A stretch of 64,000 nt of DNA from Prochlorococcus sp. AG-424-P23 (GTDB lineage Bacteria > Cyanobacteriota > Cyanobacteriia > PCC-6307 > Cyanobiaceae), in NCBI GenBank assembly GCA_003210135.1, contig QCNK01000001.1, positions 62,001 to 126,000 of the forward strand, given 5' to 3'. A model generated the notes under the pieces. The model searched no databases, had not been told where the DNA came from, and saw only the letters and a list, made by a program, of their open reading frames with translations. A program made the position numbers and the translations under genes. This document shows positions 39,470-49,056 of the stretch, in pieces (position 1 is the stretch's first letter; each line of letters starts with the position of its first letter).

Positions 39470-39598
39470 TTGGTAATTATCGAATGGCTTCTTAACGGAA
39501 AAAGATCTAGAGAAGTAGTTTCCTTAAGAGATGCTAAGCATAGAAGACTGCAATTAGAGGCTTTTGGAGCTGTTATTTATTGGAGTGAAAGAATTTAG
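39470..39598 (+). CDS. Small basic protein downstream of the psbA promoter
   Basis: A 42-residue ORF in the psbA-aspartoacylase gap, starting at TTG with an in-frame stop (TGA 39458-39460) only three codons before. The product (MVIIEWLLNGKRSREVVSL...) is a short helical, basic peptide ending in 'YWSERI'. Its composition and codon use look like a real conserved small gene. The function is unknown. Confidence 0.5.
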   Translation: MVIIEWLLNGKRSREVVSLRDAKHRRLQLEAFGAVIYWSERI

Positions 39599-39715
39599 AT
39601 ATTTAAGACTTAAGAGTTAGCAAAAAAAATGGAAGTATTGAATATTAAATAAACTTATATATTAAATAAAATATCCTTATTAGTTTTCAGCGATTTATTG
39701 TTCCGGTTTCTTAAT

Positions 39716-40621
39716 TTAAAGACTTTCGAACTCTTGAACCCATTGTTTTTTGGAACAAATCACCTCTTTTTTTGTATAGCTCATGGCAATTTTTTTTTCC
39801 TTATAAGCAACTTCTCCAATAAAAACAGGCCAAATCAATTGGTCTCCTTCATATTTGTGAATTATTCCTTGGCTATCCAGAAATAATGGATCTCCTTTTT
39901 TAATCATTTTCCAATCTTGGTTTATTCTCTCAGGATGAATAAGGCCATCAATATCACCTTTTTCATCTCTTGGATAATCTATACTACCTTGATGTACGTG
40001 AACAACTAATTCGTTTGGAAGTTCTATAAGGTTGTTTTTTAATTTATATATCTCTTCCCTAAGGGAGCTAATTATTAGAGAGAACCTGTTTATGATACTT
40101 GGATCATAAAAATTTTGTGCTACAGCTCCTATTTCAATAACAAGACCACATGGCCAAGCTTCTACAAGAAAGCCTGTTTGCGCTTTATCTTTTTCGTGCA
40201 AATAAATTGGCAATCCAAATTTGTTCTGCAGTAATGCAGCTAAACAAAAATCGTTGAATCTCCTGCCATACAAAACAATGCTAGTTCCCATATTTGCAGT
40301 AGTAGTATGCAAATCGATTGCAATTTGACAGGGTTTAACTCCGTCAATTCCAAATTGATCTATTAAAAAATTGGCTCTATTAGTTTCATAAAAGTTATTC
40401 TTATATTGATCAAAATTCTTATTTTCTTTAAAAGATCTATTTAAATCTACATCTATGTATCTGCAACCTTTTTTATAGGCAACAGGATTCCCTATGATGT
40501 ACTCATACTCAATACCATGATTTAAAGTATTTTGCTCTCTATTAAATTGTTTAACCGCCCAAACAGGATTAATTTCATTCCCATGAGTGCCTGAAACGAT
40601 AAGTATTCTTTGAACAGTCAT
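39716..40621 (-). CDS. Aspartoacylase-like zinc hydrolase
   Basis: A 301-residue AstE/AspA-family enzyme. 'VSGTHGNEINP' (about 10-20) supplies zinc ligands His and Glu, 'DVDLNRSF' binds substrate, and 'AIDLHTTTANMG' gives the third ligand. The family removes acyl groups from N-acyl amino acids, N-acetylaspartate in the best-known case. The actual substrate here is unknown. It is convergent with the small gene at 39470 and divergent from the GST gene. Confidence 0.85.
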   Translation of the reverse strand: MTVQRILIVSGTHGNEINPVWAVKQFNREQNTLNHGIEYEYIIGNPVAYKKGCRYIDVDLNRSFKENKNFDQYKNNFYETNRANFLIDQFGIDGVKPCQIAIDLHTTTANMGTSIVLYGRRFNDFCLAALLQNKFGLPIYLHEKDKAQTGFLVEAWPCGLVIEIGAVAQNFYDPSIINRFSLIISSLREEIYKLKNNLIELPNELVVHVHQGSIDYPRDEKGDIDGLIHPERINQDWKMIKKGDPLFLDSQGIIHKYEGDQLIWPVFIGEVAYKEKKIAMSYTKKEVICSKKQWVQEFESL

Positions 40622-40644
40622 TTTTTCTGTAAAAATAAAATTTT

Positions 40645-41589
40645 ATGCAAAATAAATACCTTATTAAGGCTTCCAAAAAATTCTGGTTTTGGTTTTGGAC
40701 CCAACTAATGAATGGCTTCGCACCATCAGATTTACATGGTAATTATAAAAGGCCTAAAGGGATAACAATTGATAGTGAATACGATATTAATAATGAGAAT
40801 GGACAAATTTATTTGTTAGTAGGCAATTCATGCCCATGGTGTCAAAGAACTTTACTAGTCCACGAAATAAAACATTTATCAAAAAAAGTTAAGGTTATTT
40901 TTTTAAAAGCAGATGTTGAGCATGGAGAATGGATTTTCAATACAAAAATTAAAGGATGTATAAGACTTTCAGACCTTTACAAAAAAGCTAATGAAAAGAT
41001 TATTTTTAGAGCGACATTACCTCTTTTAATTAGTTTTGTAAAAGATGAAGTAAATATTTTGTCTAATGAAAGTTCACAGATTATAAGACTACTCAATTCA
41101 ATAAAAAGTGAATCGAAATATCAGACTTTAAATATTGAAGATTGTAATCAAAAATTTTTAGATTTAATTAATAACAGCATTAATGATGGCGTATATAAAT
41201 GTGGTTTCGCCAGAAACCAGTCAGCTTACGAAAAAGCAAGTAAAAATCTTTTCGCAGCTATAAATGAAGTTGAAAATTTACTACATAAAAACAAAGGGGA
41301 CTGGATATTTGGGGACGAGTTAACCTACGCAGATATTTACCTTTTCCCAACGCTTATAAGATGGGAATTGATATATAGCAAACTTTTCAAATGTACTGAA
41401 CAAGAACTATCAAGTTTCGAAAAAATTATTGAATGGAGATTAAAATTCTTTAACTTATCTAACGTAAATAGAACATGCTTCGACAATGAATGGAAAAAAG
41501 ATTACTACAAAGCTTTATTCCCTTTAAACCCAAATCAACTAATCCCAGTTTTACCATCGTTAGAAAAAATAATAAGATTAGAGTCCTAA
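40645..41589 (+). CDS. Xi-class glutathione S-transferase (glutathionyl-hydroquinone reductase-like)
   Basis: A 314-residue protein with an N-terminal thioredoxin-fold half and a helical C-terminal half. The active site NSCPWCQRT (C63, C66) replaces the usual ACPWAHRT. The C-terminal 'NDGVYKCGFARNQSAYEKA' and 'DELTYADIYLFPTLIRWELIY' match glutathionyl-hydroquinone reductases, which reduce glutathionyl-quinones. The extra cysteine makes CPWC, a possible redox pair. Its substrate is unknown. It is divergent from the aspartoacylase gene. Confidence 0.75.
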   Translation: MQNKYLIKASKKFWFWFWTQLMNGFAPSDLHGNYKRPKGITIDSEYDINNENGQIYLLVGNSCPWCQRTLLVHEIKHLSKKVKVIFLKADVEHGEWIFNTKIKGCIRLSDLYKKANEKIIFRATLPLLISFVKDEVNILSNESSQIIRLLNSIKSESKYQTLNIEDCNQKFLDLINNSINDGVYKCGFARNQSAYEKASKNLFAAINEVENLLHKNKGDWIFGDELTYADIYLFPTLIRWELIYSKLFKCTEQELSSFEKIIEWRLKFFNLSNVNRTCFDNEWKKDYYKALFPLNPNQLIPVLPSLEKIIRLES

Positions 41590-41718
41590 AAAAATACATA
41601 AATTAATTTCGAAAAAAAAATGATGTTGTAATGAACACTTATTTAGTTTATAGATAATGCAATTTCATTAGAAATTAACTATGTTAAGTATGTCTACTAA
41701 AGTACGAAAAGCTTAAAA

Positions 41719-41937
41719 ATGAAATCCATTGACGAACACATCAAAAAAGATCAATCGGAAATCGAATCTGCAAAAGCAGAGGGCAATCTTCCAAAGGTCA
41801 GACATTTAACTGAAGAGCTAAAAGAACTCGAAGAATATAAGGATCATCATCCAGATGATAAACATGACCCTAATGCTTTGGAACTATTCTGCGATGCCAA
41901 CCCGGATGAACCAGAATGTCTTGTTTATGATGATTAA
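41719..41937 (+). CDS. cp12: CP12 Calvin-cycle regulator
   Basis: CP12 binds GAPDH and phosphoribulokinase in the dark to switch off the Calvin cycle. The 72-residue protein has an acidic helical N-terminus and the C-terminal signature 'ALELFCDANPDEPECLVYDD' with cysteines C58 and C67. The N-terminal cysteine pair is absent. It is followed by a strong hairpin terminator. Confidence 0.95.
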   Translation: MKSIDEHIKKDQSEIESAKAEGNLPKVRHLTEELKELEEYKDHHPDDKHDPNALELFCDANPDEPECLVYDD

Positions 41938-41962
41938 GTTTTTTTGATAGATAATGCACAAT

Positions 41963-41991
41963 AAAAAAAGGGCTTAAAAAGCCCTTTTTTT
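41963..41991. terminator. Bidirectional terminator between cp12 and a small gene
   Basis: A perfect GGGCTT/AAGCCC stem around AAA, flanked by seven A and a run of T on the other side, can terminate in both directions. It lies between convergent cp12 (+) and the 60-residue gene (-). Confidence 0.88.
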
Positions 41992-42006
41992 ATTTGTTGA
42001 ATTCTA

Positions 42007-42189
42007 TTAGTAATCTCTATTAAAGTCGGATGGACTTCCTGTAAGTGAACATACAACCGACTCTTCATTTTTCATTTCCTTGACTTCTACAATTGGTCTT
42101 CCCATTTTCTTCAAAACCTCAATATCTTGAATGGTTTGACATCTAGCTATTATTTTTCCTTGTTGATCAAAGCAAGTATAGAAATTCAT
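42007..42189 (-). CDS. Conserved hypothetical protein
   Basis: A 60-residue protein starting MNFYTCFDQQG. It has a short cysteine-containing N-terminus (FYTCFDQQGKIIARC) and a polar tail with another cysteine (VVCSLTGSP). I recognise no family or function. It looks like a conserved picocyanobacterial protein. It sits between the cp12 terminator and obgE and has its own convergent terminator. Confidence 0.6.
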   Translation of the reverse strand: MNFYTCFDQQGKIIARCQTIQDIEVLKKMGRPIVEVKEMKNEESVVCSLTGSPSDFNRDY

Positions 42190-42273
42190 ATTGTGTTTAA
42201 AGAGGTATCTTATTTATGACTAATTTTCATTATTAAATCAAGTGTTTTTTTATAAATAAATTTTAAATTTAAG

Positions 42274-43257
42274 TTAGATCCTTTTCCAAACTTCAGAAAG
42301 CAGTGAAGATAAACCTTTTTTTAAAGATGAAGAAATAACTAAAACTTTCTTTTTAGATAAATCTTCTAACTTTTTTGAAATTATTTTCAAATAATCATCA
42401 TCTACCAGCTCCATTTTATTCAATACTATTATCCTCTCTTTATCTAAAAGTCCTTTTCCGTATTTTTTTAATTCCTGCTCAATTATCTCAAAATCATGTA
42501 AAGGATTTTCTGCAATTGCATCAATTAAGTGAACAAGTATCTTCGTTCTTTGGATATGCCTTAAAAAATCATGCCCTAAACCTACTCCATCAGCTGCCCC
42601 TGATATTAATCCAGGAATATCCGCAAAAAGACAACCATTCCCATCAATTTTTCTTACTACACCTAAGTTAGGTATTAGAGTTGTAAAAGGATAATTTGCG
42701 ATTTTTGGACGGGCAGATGATACAACAGAAATTAAGGTACTTTTCCCAGCATTTGGAAGGCCTATAATCCCTACCTCTGCAAGAAGTTTTAGTTCTAATT
42801 GAACCTCCCATATTTCGCCATCTTTTCCTTCAGTGAATGATTCTGGAGCTCTATTTTGATTACTTAAATAGTAAGCATTACCATGTCCACCTCTTCCTCC
42901 AATGGCAATAGTTAAACTCTGTTTATGTTTAGTTAAGTCTCCTAAAATAATGCCGGTTTTAATATCCCTTATTTCTGTACCGCAGGGTACTTTAAGGATT
43001 GTATCCTCACCTGAAGCACCTGATCTCTTATTAGGACCTCCTTTGCATCCATCTTCAGCAATTATTTCACGTTTGAATTTGAAATCTAATAATGTTTGTA
43101 GATTATTATCAGCCATCAAAATAACTGAACCCCCTCTACCACCATTTCCCCCCGAAGGTCCTCCAGCAGGAACAAATTTTTCTCTTCTAAATGAAACTAT
43201 TCCATTTCCACCTTTTCCAGCTTTAAGAATAATGTTGGCTTGATCAATAAATTGCAC
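42274..43257 (-). CDS. obgE: GTPase ObgE/CgtA
   Basis: A 327-residue GTPase active in 50S ribosome assembly and stress responses. The N-terminal Obg fold is glycine rich ('[31 protein letters not shown]'-like). The G domain has GLPNAGKST (about 165), '[20 protein letters not shown]' and NKMEL. The start codon is GTG at 43257. It is downstream of mutS2 on the same strand. Confidence 0.97.
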   Translation of the reverse strand: MQFIDQANIILKAGKGGNGIVSFRREKFVPAGGPSGGNGGRGGSVILMADNNLQTLLDFKFKREIIAEDGCKGGPNKRSGASGEDTILKVPCGTEIRDIKTGIILGDLTKHKQSLTIAIGGRGGHGNAYYLSNQNRAPESFTEGKDGEIWEVQLELKLLAEVGIIGLPNAGKSTLISVVSSARPKIANYPFTTLIPNLGVVRKIDGNGCLFADIPGLISGAADGVGLGHDFLRHIQRTKILVHLIDAIAENPLHDFEIIEQELKKYGKGLLDKERIIVLNKMELVDDDYLKIISKKLEDLSKKKVLVISSSLKKGLSSLLSEVWKRI

Positions 43258-43298
43258 TTAAGTACGTTTATTAAATTGTTTTCTAGGTATTTTAAATT

Positions 43299-45710
43299 TT
43301 ATTTTATCCACGCAATACTGCAACCAGGGCCGCCCTCGTTGTTGGCTGCATCTTCAATCTTATCAACATAATTTAAACCTGATAACCAATTTCTTAGTCC
43401 TTTTTTTAATTTCCCTGTGCCAATTCCATGAACAATCCATAAAGGTCCATGAAATTTTCTAATTTTCTCCTCAATAATTATTTCAGCTTCATGAACTCTT
43501 AACCCTCTTACGTCAATTGTATTTTTACTCGTTCTAATTTTTGAAAAAGAAAAATCTTCTCTTGTAGACTTGATCTCAATTTTTGACCTTTTGAAATTAG
43601 GCTTTTCTCCATTAATACCTTCAAAGTCATTTACAGATAATGTGCTTCTAAATGAACCACATTTAATTTCATAAAAACCACCTTTTTTATCAAAATCTAC
43701 AATTTGTCCCGTACTATTTAGACTTTTAATCTTTACAAAATCGCCTATCTGAGGATTCCATGAAATTGACTTTTCAGATTTTTTTTGGGTTAAATGTTCC
43801 GTCTCAATTTCCTTTAATCTTTTTCCAATAATTCTCGTATCCTCTCCATTAACATTTTTATCTCTTAATTTTTTAATCAAATCTATCACCTCTTTTTTAG
43901 CGGATATAATATTTTTTGATAATTTAGACCTTTCTATTTCCTGGATTTTTTGAGCATTTATTTTTTGATATTCGTAATTTCTCTTGAGTTCATCATGTAA
44001 TATTTCAGTCCTTGCAATCAATTCTGCAGCAGCTTCTGCAGAATTTTGTTGTTTAATCCTCTCTTCCTCAAGTCCTTTAATAATACTGTTAATATTGTCA
44101 ACTTCTTTTGGCTTTAGATAATTTGCAGCTTCATTGAGTATGCTTTCATCGAGACCAATTCTCTTTGAAATTGACAAAGCATTACTTCTCCCAGGGATAC
44201 CCCAGTTGAGTATATATTTTGGCTTCAAAGATTCCTCATCAAAGGCAACTGATACGTTTTCAAATCTTGAGTCGTTATATTTTAAAGACTTAATATCTCC
44301 ATAATGTGTAGTTGCCAAAGTGATATCAGATTTATTTGCAAATTCTTTTAATAAAGCCATCGCAAGAGCACTTCCTTCAAGAGGATCTGTGCCAGATCCA
44401 ATCTCATCTAACAAAACAACTGATAATCCTTTCTTATGATCAAGTGAATCTAATATCTCTTTTATGCGGGATATATGCCCACTGAAGGTAGATAAATTTT
44501 CTTCTAATGATTGATTATCTCCTATATCCACATATATATTTGGACAAAAAGGGATAATAGGATTATTAGTTGAAGGTATCAATAATCCTGCTCTAGCCAT
44601 AAGTAAAGACAAGCCCAAACCTTTTAAAGCTGCTGTTTTACCTCCAGTATTTGGACCTGTAATAGCTACAACCTTAATGTTTCTATTTATATGAAAATCG
44701 ACAGCTACTGGTGGAGGGGCTCCTTTTTTCTTATGTTCCCATATCAATAACGGATGAGAAAAACCAATTAAAGAAATAATAGGATTTTTCTCAAATTTAG
44801 GAGTTTTACCTCCAATCCATTTCGAATATCTTGAACGAGTTAGGGCATTTTCTAATCTTAATAAAATGGATGCCATTTCAATAAGATTTTTTGAATTATC
44901 ACTAACAACCTGAGACCATTTCTTAAGTAATTTAAATTCTTCTGCTGTGATCCTAGCCTCCAAAGAAGCAATCTTATTACCCTTAGTTACTACACTTTCA
45001 GGCTCAAAATATACTGTATTTCCTGAAGATGAAGAGTCATGAATTATTCCTTTAAATTTATCTACATAATTAACTTTCACTGCCAAAACAGGCCTTCCAT
45101 ATCGATCTCCAATAGTAGTATCTTGCAAATAAGCTAAATTCTTTTGAATAAATTTCTCAACTAATATTTTTCTATCAAGTTTCTTAGATAAAAATTCTTT
45201 TCTAAGAATATATAGTTCATTACTAGCATTGTCTGAAATCCTTCCATTAGATTCAATGCCTTTTTTAAAAATCGTTTCGATATTCTGATGGTCAATTAAA
45301 TTTTTTGTGAATGATGAAATATAAGGCCTTTTTTCAAAATCTAATAAAATTTTTTTTAAATTTCTTGATGCAGCAATTGTTTTCGCTATTTCTAACAATT
45401 CAGAAGATGAAATTACACCTCCCTTCGAACAAATTTCAATATTTCTACTAATTTCAAAAACACCAGAAAAACTAATTGATTTATCTAAAGTATTTTCTAA
45501 CTCAGTTATTTCAACCGTTTCATTTAAAAGTCTTTTAGATGCCTCGTATTCTAAAGGTATAACAAAACTTAAAATTGATCGTTTACCCATTTCCGTTGAG
45601 GCGAATGAAGATAAATGCGTTTTTAATGAATCCCACTCTAAAAGGTTTATAGATTCTTTTTCTAAGGTGTTATCAGAATATGATTTTTTAGAGTAACTTT
45701 TCTCTTGCAT
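43299..45710 (-). CDS. mutS2: MutS2 endonuclease/ATPase
   Basis: A MutS2-family ATPase of about 803 residues involved in recombination control and ribosome rescue in other bacteria. The ATPase core has Walker A 'GPNTGGKTAALK' and Walker B 'VLLDEIGSGTDP'. A coiled-coil follows, and the C-terminal Smr endonuclease domain has 'IDVRGLRVHEAE' and 'IVHGIGTGKLKKGL'. I chose the ATG at 45710. A TTG at 45728 would add six residues and overlap the glyoxalase stop. Confidence 0.93.
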   Translation of the reverse strand: MQEKSYSKKSYSDNTLEKESINLLEWDSLKTHLSSFASTEMGKRSILSFVIPLEYEASKRLLNETVEITELENTLDKSISFSGVFEISRNIEICSKGGVISSSELLEIAKTIAASRNLKKILLDFEKRPYISSFTKNLIDHQNIETIFKKGIESNGRISDNASNELYILRKEFLSKKLDRKILVEKFIQKNLAYLQDTTIGDRYGRPVLAVKVNYVDKFKGIIHDSSSSGNTVYFEPESVVTKGNKIASLEARITAEEFKLLKKWSQVVSDNSKNLIEMASILLRLENALTRSRYSKWIGGKTPKFEKNPIISLIGFSHPLLIWEHKKKGAPPPVAVDFHINRNIKVVAITGPNTGGKTAALKGLGLSLLMARAGLLIPSTNNPIIPFCPNIYVDIGDNQSLEENLSTFSGHISRIKEILDSLDHKKGLSVVLLDEIGSGTDPLEGSALAMALLKEFANKSDITLATTHYGDIKSLKYNDSRFENVSVAFDEESLKPKYILNWGIPGRSNALSISKRIGLDESILNEAANYLKPKEVDNINSIIKGLEEERIKQQNSAEAAAELIARTEILHDELKRNYEYQKINAQKIQEIERSKLSKNIISAKKEVIDLIKKLRDKNVNGEDTRIIGKRLKEIETEHLTQKKSEKSISWNPQIGDFVKIKSLNSTGQIVDFDKKGGFYEIKCGSFRSTLSVNDFEGINGEKPNFKRSKIEIKSTREDFSFSKIRTSKNTIDVRGLRVHEAEIIIEEKIRKFHGPLWIVHGIGTGKLKKGLRNWLSGLNYVDKIEDAANNEGGPGCSIAWIK

Positions 45711-45724
45711 ACAAAAAAAAAGAA

Positions 45725-46111
45725 TCAAACATTCGATTGAATCCCTTCAGGAGGAACATAAAGCATCTCAAGCCAGTTTCCTTCAGTATCCTTCATATAA
45801 AAAGATGCTGTTCCATCTCTATGCTCATGTAAAGGACCAACTTTTACACCAGAATTTTTTAAATCATTTTGAATATTTTCCACTTCTTTTTTATTTTCAA
45901 AATGAAAAGCAAAGTGAGGTCCCGCAGCTTTGTAGCTAGGTCCTAACAAAGCAAGTCCATCTTTCCCTTTACCTGCCTCTAAATAAGACCAATCTTTATC
46001 ATCCCAAACCAAATTCATACCCAGCTTAATATAAAAAGATTTCGCCCTTTCGAGATTCTCTACTCTAAGTGCAATGTGACCAATCCTATTTACTCCCTGT
46101 GAAAACTTCAA
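45725..46111 (-). CDS. VOC-family glyoxalase I-like protein
   Basis: A 128-residue vicinal-oxygen-chelate protein with two similar halves: 'NRIGHIALRVENLERAKSFYIKLG' and, near the end, 'ASFYMKDTEGNWLEMLYVPP' with the metal glutamate. It is of the lactoylglutathione lyase type. Length fits a single-chain glyoxalase. The start is TTG at 46109-46111, giving MKFSQG. The substrate is inferred. It is upstream of mutS2 on the same strand. Confidence 0.85.
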   Translation of the reverse strand: MKFSQGVNRIGHIALRVENLERAKSFYIKLGMNLVWDDKDWSYLEAGKGKDGLALLGPSYKAAGPHFAFHFENKKEVENIQNDLKNSGVKVGPLHEHRDGTASFYMKDTEGNWLEMLYVPPEGIQSNV

Positions 46112-46173
46112 AACAAAGCAATTAATTTATTACTTATCTAAGAATAAACCAAATTTTTGTTAATAATGAGTTT

Positions 46174-47175
46174 TTAAGTATCCTGCAACCATTGTGATGC
46201 ATCACAAGCATGATAAGTGAGTATTAATTTTGCTCCTGCTCTTTTAAAACTAAGCAATGTCTCTAAAACAATATCTTTTTCGTTAATCCAGTTCTTCATA
46301 GCAGCAGACTTTACCATGGAATACTCCCCACTAACGTTGTATGCAGCTATGGGCTTATTTGAAAATGTGCTTAGTCTATAAACAATATCCAAATATGAAA
46401 TTCCTGGTTTTACCATCAAAATATCAGCTCCTTCATACTGATCCAATGCAGATTCAATTAAAGCCTCTTTTGAATTGGCAGGGTCCATTTGATATGTAGA
46501 CTTATTGCCTGGAATTACTTTCTTACTATTTTCTCTAGGAGCCGAATCTAAAGCAGTTCTAAATGGACCATAATAAGCAGATGAATATTTAGCTGTATAA
46601 CTAATAATACCTACATCGCTAAATCCTTCACTATCAAGAGCAGTCCTAATTGCTCCAACTCTCCCATCCATCATGTCACTAGGGCCAATAAAATCTGCTC
46701 CAGCTCTAGCTTGAGTTAAAGCTTGTTTTTTTAAAATTTCAATCGTTTCATCATTCAATATTTTTCCATTTTCATCAACTAAGCCATCATGTCCATCACA
46801 CGAGTAAGGGTCCAAGGCAACATCTGTCATTATTGCCATTTCTGGAATCTCTTTTTTTAATATTCGAATAGCTTTCGGTATTAAACCGTTCTCATTAAAA
46901 CATTCTGCTCCATCTTCAGTCTTTAAGCTATCTTTAATTTTTGGGAAAAGAACCACACATCTAATTCCCAATTCCCATGCCCTAGCTACCTCCTTTAATA
47001 AGCCATTAATATTCCATCTGTAAGTTCCTGGCATTGCGGAAATTTCCTCTTTCAAATCTTTTTCATGAATAAATAGTGGATAGATAAAGTCCGATGCCGC
47101 CAAATGGTTTTCTCTAACCATTTCTCTAATTGCCTCAGTTCTTCTTAATCTTCTTGGACGAATAATCGAATTCAT
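46174..47175 (-). CDS. hemB: Delta-aminolevulinic acid dehydratase
   Basis: HemB joins two 5-aminolevulinate molecules into porphobilinogen, the start of the tetrapyrrole path to chlorophyll. The 333-residue protein has the N-terminal 'RPRRLRRTEAIREMVREN', the metal-site aspartates and cysteine in 'DVALDPYSCDGHDG', and the Schiff-base lysine region 'DILMVKPGISYLDIV'. It is divergent from the SulP gene. Confidence 0.97.
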   Translation of the reverse strand: MNSIIRPRRLRRTEAIREMVRENHLAASDFIYPLFIHEKDLKEEISAMPGTYRWNINGLLKEVARAWELGIRCVVLFPKIKDSLKTEDGAECFNENGLIPKAIRILKKEIPEMAIMTDVALDPYSCDGHDGLVDENGKILNDETIEILKKQALTQARAGADFIGPSDMMDGRVGAIRTALDSEGFSDVGIISYTAKYSSAYYGPFRTALDSAPRENSKKVIPGNKSTYQMDPANSKEALIESALDQYEGADILMVKPGISYLDIVYRLSTFSNKPIAAYNVSGEYSMVKSAAMKNWINEKDIVLETLLSFKRAGAKLILTYHACDASQWLQDT

Positions 47176-47350
47176 TTGAATATTATTAAATTGAAAAATA
47201 TTTATCTAATACATTAATCGCTTGACTCGCACATAAATCAATCAGAGACTACTTTTGTTCAGGAAAAGTAACTAAAATTTATTTAAAAAAAGCAGAAAAA
47301 GTTACAAAAATATTTTGCACAAACTTCATTTTTCACAAATTTACGTCATT

Positions 47351-47367
47351 AAGAGATAATATCTTTT
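47351..47367. promoter_or_regulatory. Near-palindrome upstream of the carbon-uptake operon
   Basis: AAGAGAT-AAT-ATCTTTT forms two 7-base arms with one mismatch in the gap before sulP, 30 bases from its start. Position suits an operator or -10 region; regulator unknown. Confidence 0.35.
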
Positions 47368-47397
47368 AGTTAAGTATTTATTTTAAGGAGAGTATCT

Positions 47398-49050
47398 TTG
47401 AAAATAATTAATGGATTTCATCTAAAAAATGTAAGAGGAGATATTCTTGGAGGGATCACAGCTGCTGTGGTTGCTCTACCTCTAGCTCTTGCTTTTGGTA
47501 ATGCTGCGTTAGGACCTGGAGGAGCAATTTATGGACTATATGGGGCAGTAGTAGTTGGTTTTTTAGCAGCATTATTCGGCGGAACACCTGCTCAAGTTAG
47601 TGGACCCACCGGTCCTATGAGTGTAACTGTTGCAGGAGTAGTAGCAGGCTTAGCAGCAGTAGGTGTCCCAAGAGATCTTTCTGCAGGACAAATTTTACCT
47701 TTAGTGATGGCAGCGGTAGTAATTGGTGGAGTACTACAAATATTATTTGGGATTCTGAAACTAGGTAAATACATTACTTTAGTTCCATATTCTGTTGTTT
47801 CAGGATTCATGTCTGGTATTGGAGTAATAATAATTGCACTTCAGATTGGGCCATTACTAGGAATTAGTACCAGAGGTGGAGTAGTTGAATCTTTATCAAC
47901 TGTATTTTCAAATTTCCAGCCAAACGGTGCTGCTATTGGAGTAGCAATAATGACACTAGGTATAGTTTTTCTAACTCCTAGAAAAATAAGTCAATGGGTT
48001 CCTTCTCCCCTCTTAGCCCTATTGATAGTAACGCCAATATCAATATTAATTTTTGGAGATGGAGCTATTGATAGAATTGGAGAAATCCCAAGGGGAGTTC
48101 CATCTTTAAATTTCCCAAGCTTCAATCAATATTTTCCAATCATTTTTAAGGCAGGGTTAGTCCTTGCAGTACTTGGCGCAATTGACTCCCTACTAACATC
48201 TCTCGTAGCAGACAATATATCCCAAACAAAACATAATTCTGATAGAGAACTTATTGGTCAAGGAATAGGAAATGCAGTTGCAGGTCTGTTTTCAGGTCTA
48301 CCTGGAGCCGGAGCAACAATGAGGACCGTTATTAATGTTAAATCTGGAGGATCTACTCCCATTTCTGGTATGGTTCATTCAGTTGTCTTGTTGATAGTTT
48401 TAGTTGGCGCAGGTCCTTTAGCTGAGCAAATACCAACTGCTTTGCTAGCTGGAATTCTTATAAAAGTTGGTCTAGATATTATTGATTGGGGGTTCTTGAG
48501 GAGGGCTCACAAATTATCTTTAAAAACTTCAGTTGTAATGTACGGAGTACTCCTAATGACTGTTTTTTGGGATTTAATTTGGGCAGTTTTAGTTGGTGTA
48601 TTTATAGCCAATATGCTCACTATTGATTCAATAACCGAAACTCAACTAGAAGGTATGGATGAGGATAATCCTTTATCAAAAGATGATCAAGTTAAAAATG
48701 CATTACCTGCTGATGAAAAAGCACTACTAGATAGATGCTCAGGAGAAGTAATGTTATTTAGACTTAAAGGACCACTAAGTTTTGGAGCAGCTAAAGGCAT
48801 ATCTGAGAGAATGATGCTTGTAAGAAACTACAAGGTTTTGATATTAGATATCACTGATGTACCAAGACTTGGAGTGACAGCGACTCTCGCAATAGAGGAT
48901 ATGATGCAAGAAGCAAAAAATAATTCCAGAAAAGCATTTGTTGCAGGGGCAAATGAAAAAGTAAAGGATAGATTAGCTAAGTTTGGAGTTGAAGGCATCA
49001 TTGAGACAAGAAAAGAAGCTTTAGAAACCGCTCTAAACGAAATAACCTAA
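47398..49050 (+). CDS. SulP-family transporter, BicA2-like bicarbonate carrier
   Basis: A 550-residue SLC26/SulP transporter with ten or more hydrophobic segments and a C-terminal STAS domain (about 450-550, containing LFRLKGPLSFG). The frame begins at TTG, with a clear AAGGAG (47385-47390) seven bases upstream, unusually strong for this genome. By position next to SbtA and by homology it is likely the BicA2-type bicarbonate transporter, but sulfate transport cannot be excluded from sequence alone. It starts an operon with the next two genes. Confidence 0.85.
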   Translation: MKIINGFHLKNVRGDILGGITAAVVALPLALAFGNAALGPGGAIYGLYGAVVVGFLAALFGGTPAQVSGPTGPMSVTVAGVVAGLAAVGVPRDLSAGQILPLVMAAVVIGGVLQILFGILKLGKYITLVPYSVVSGFMSGIGVIIIALQIGPLLGISTRGGVVESLSTVFSNFQPNGAAIGVAIMTLGIVFLTPRKISQWVPSPLLALLIVTPISILIFGDGAIDRIGEIPRGVPSLNFPSFNQYFPIIFKAGLVLAVLGAIDSLLTSLVADNISQTKHNSDRELIGQGIGNAVAGLFSGLPGAGATMRTVINVKSGGSTPISGMVHSVVLLIVLVGAGPLAEQIPTALLAGILIKVGLDIIDWGFLRRAHKLSLKTSVVMYGVLLMTVFWDLIWAVLVGVFIANMLTIDSITETQLEGMDEDNPLSKDDQVKNALPADEKALLDRCSGEVMLFRLKGPLSFGAAKGISERMMLVRNYKVLILDITDVPRLGVTATLAIEDMMQEAKNNSRKAFVAGANEKVKDRLAKFGVEGIIETRKEALETALNEIT

Positions 49051-49056
49051 TAATTT

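Noticed and set aside
47398-49050. Calling the SulP gene a sulfate permease
   Set aside because: Its place directly before sbtA and an SbtB-like gene, plus BicA-like features, favour bicarbonate. Sulfate is still possible, so no gene symbol is given.
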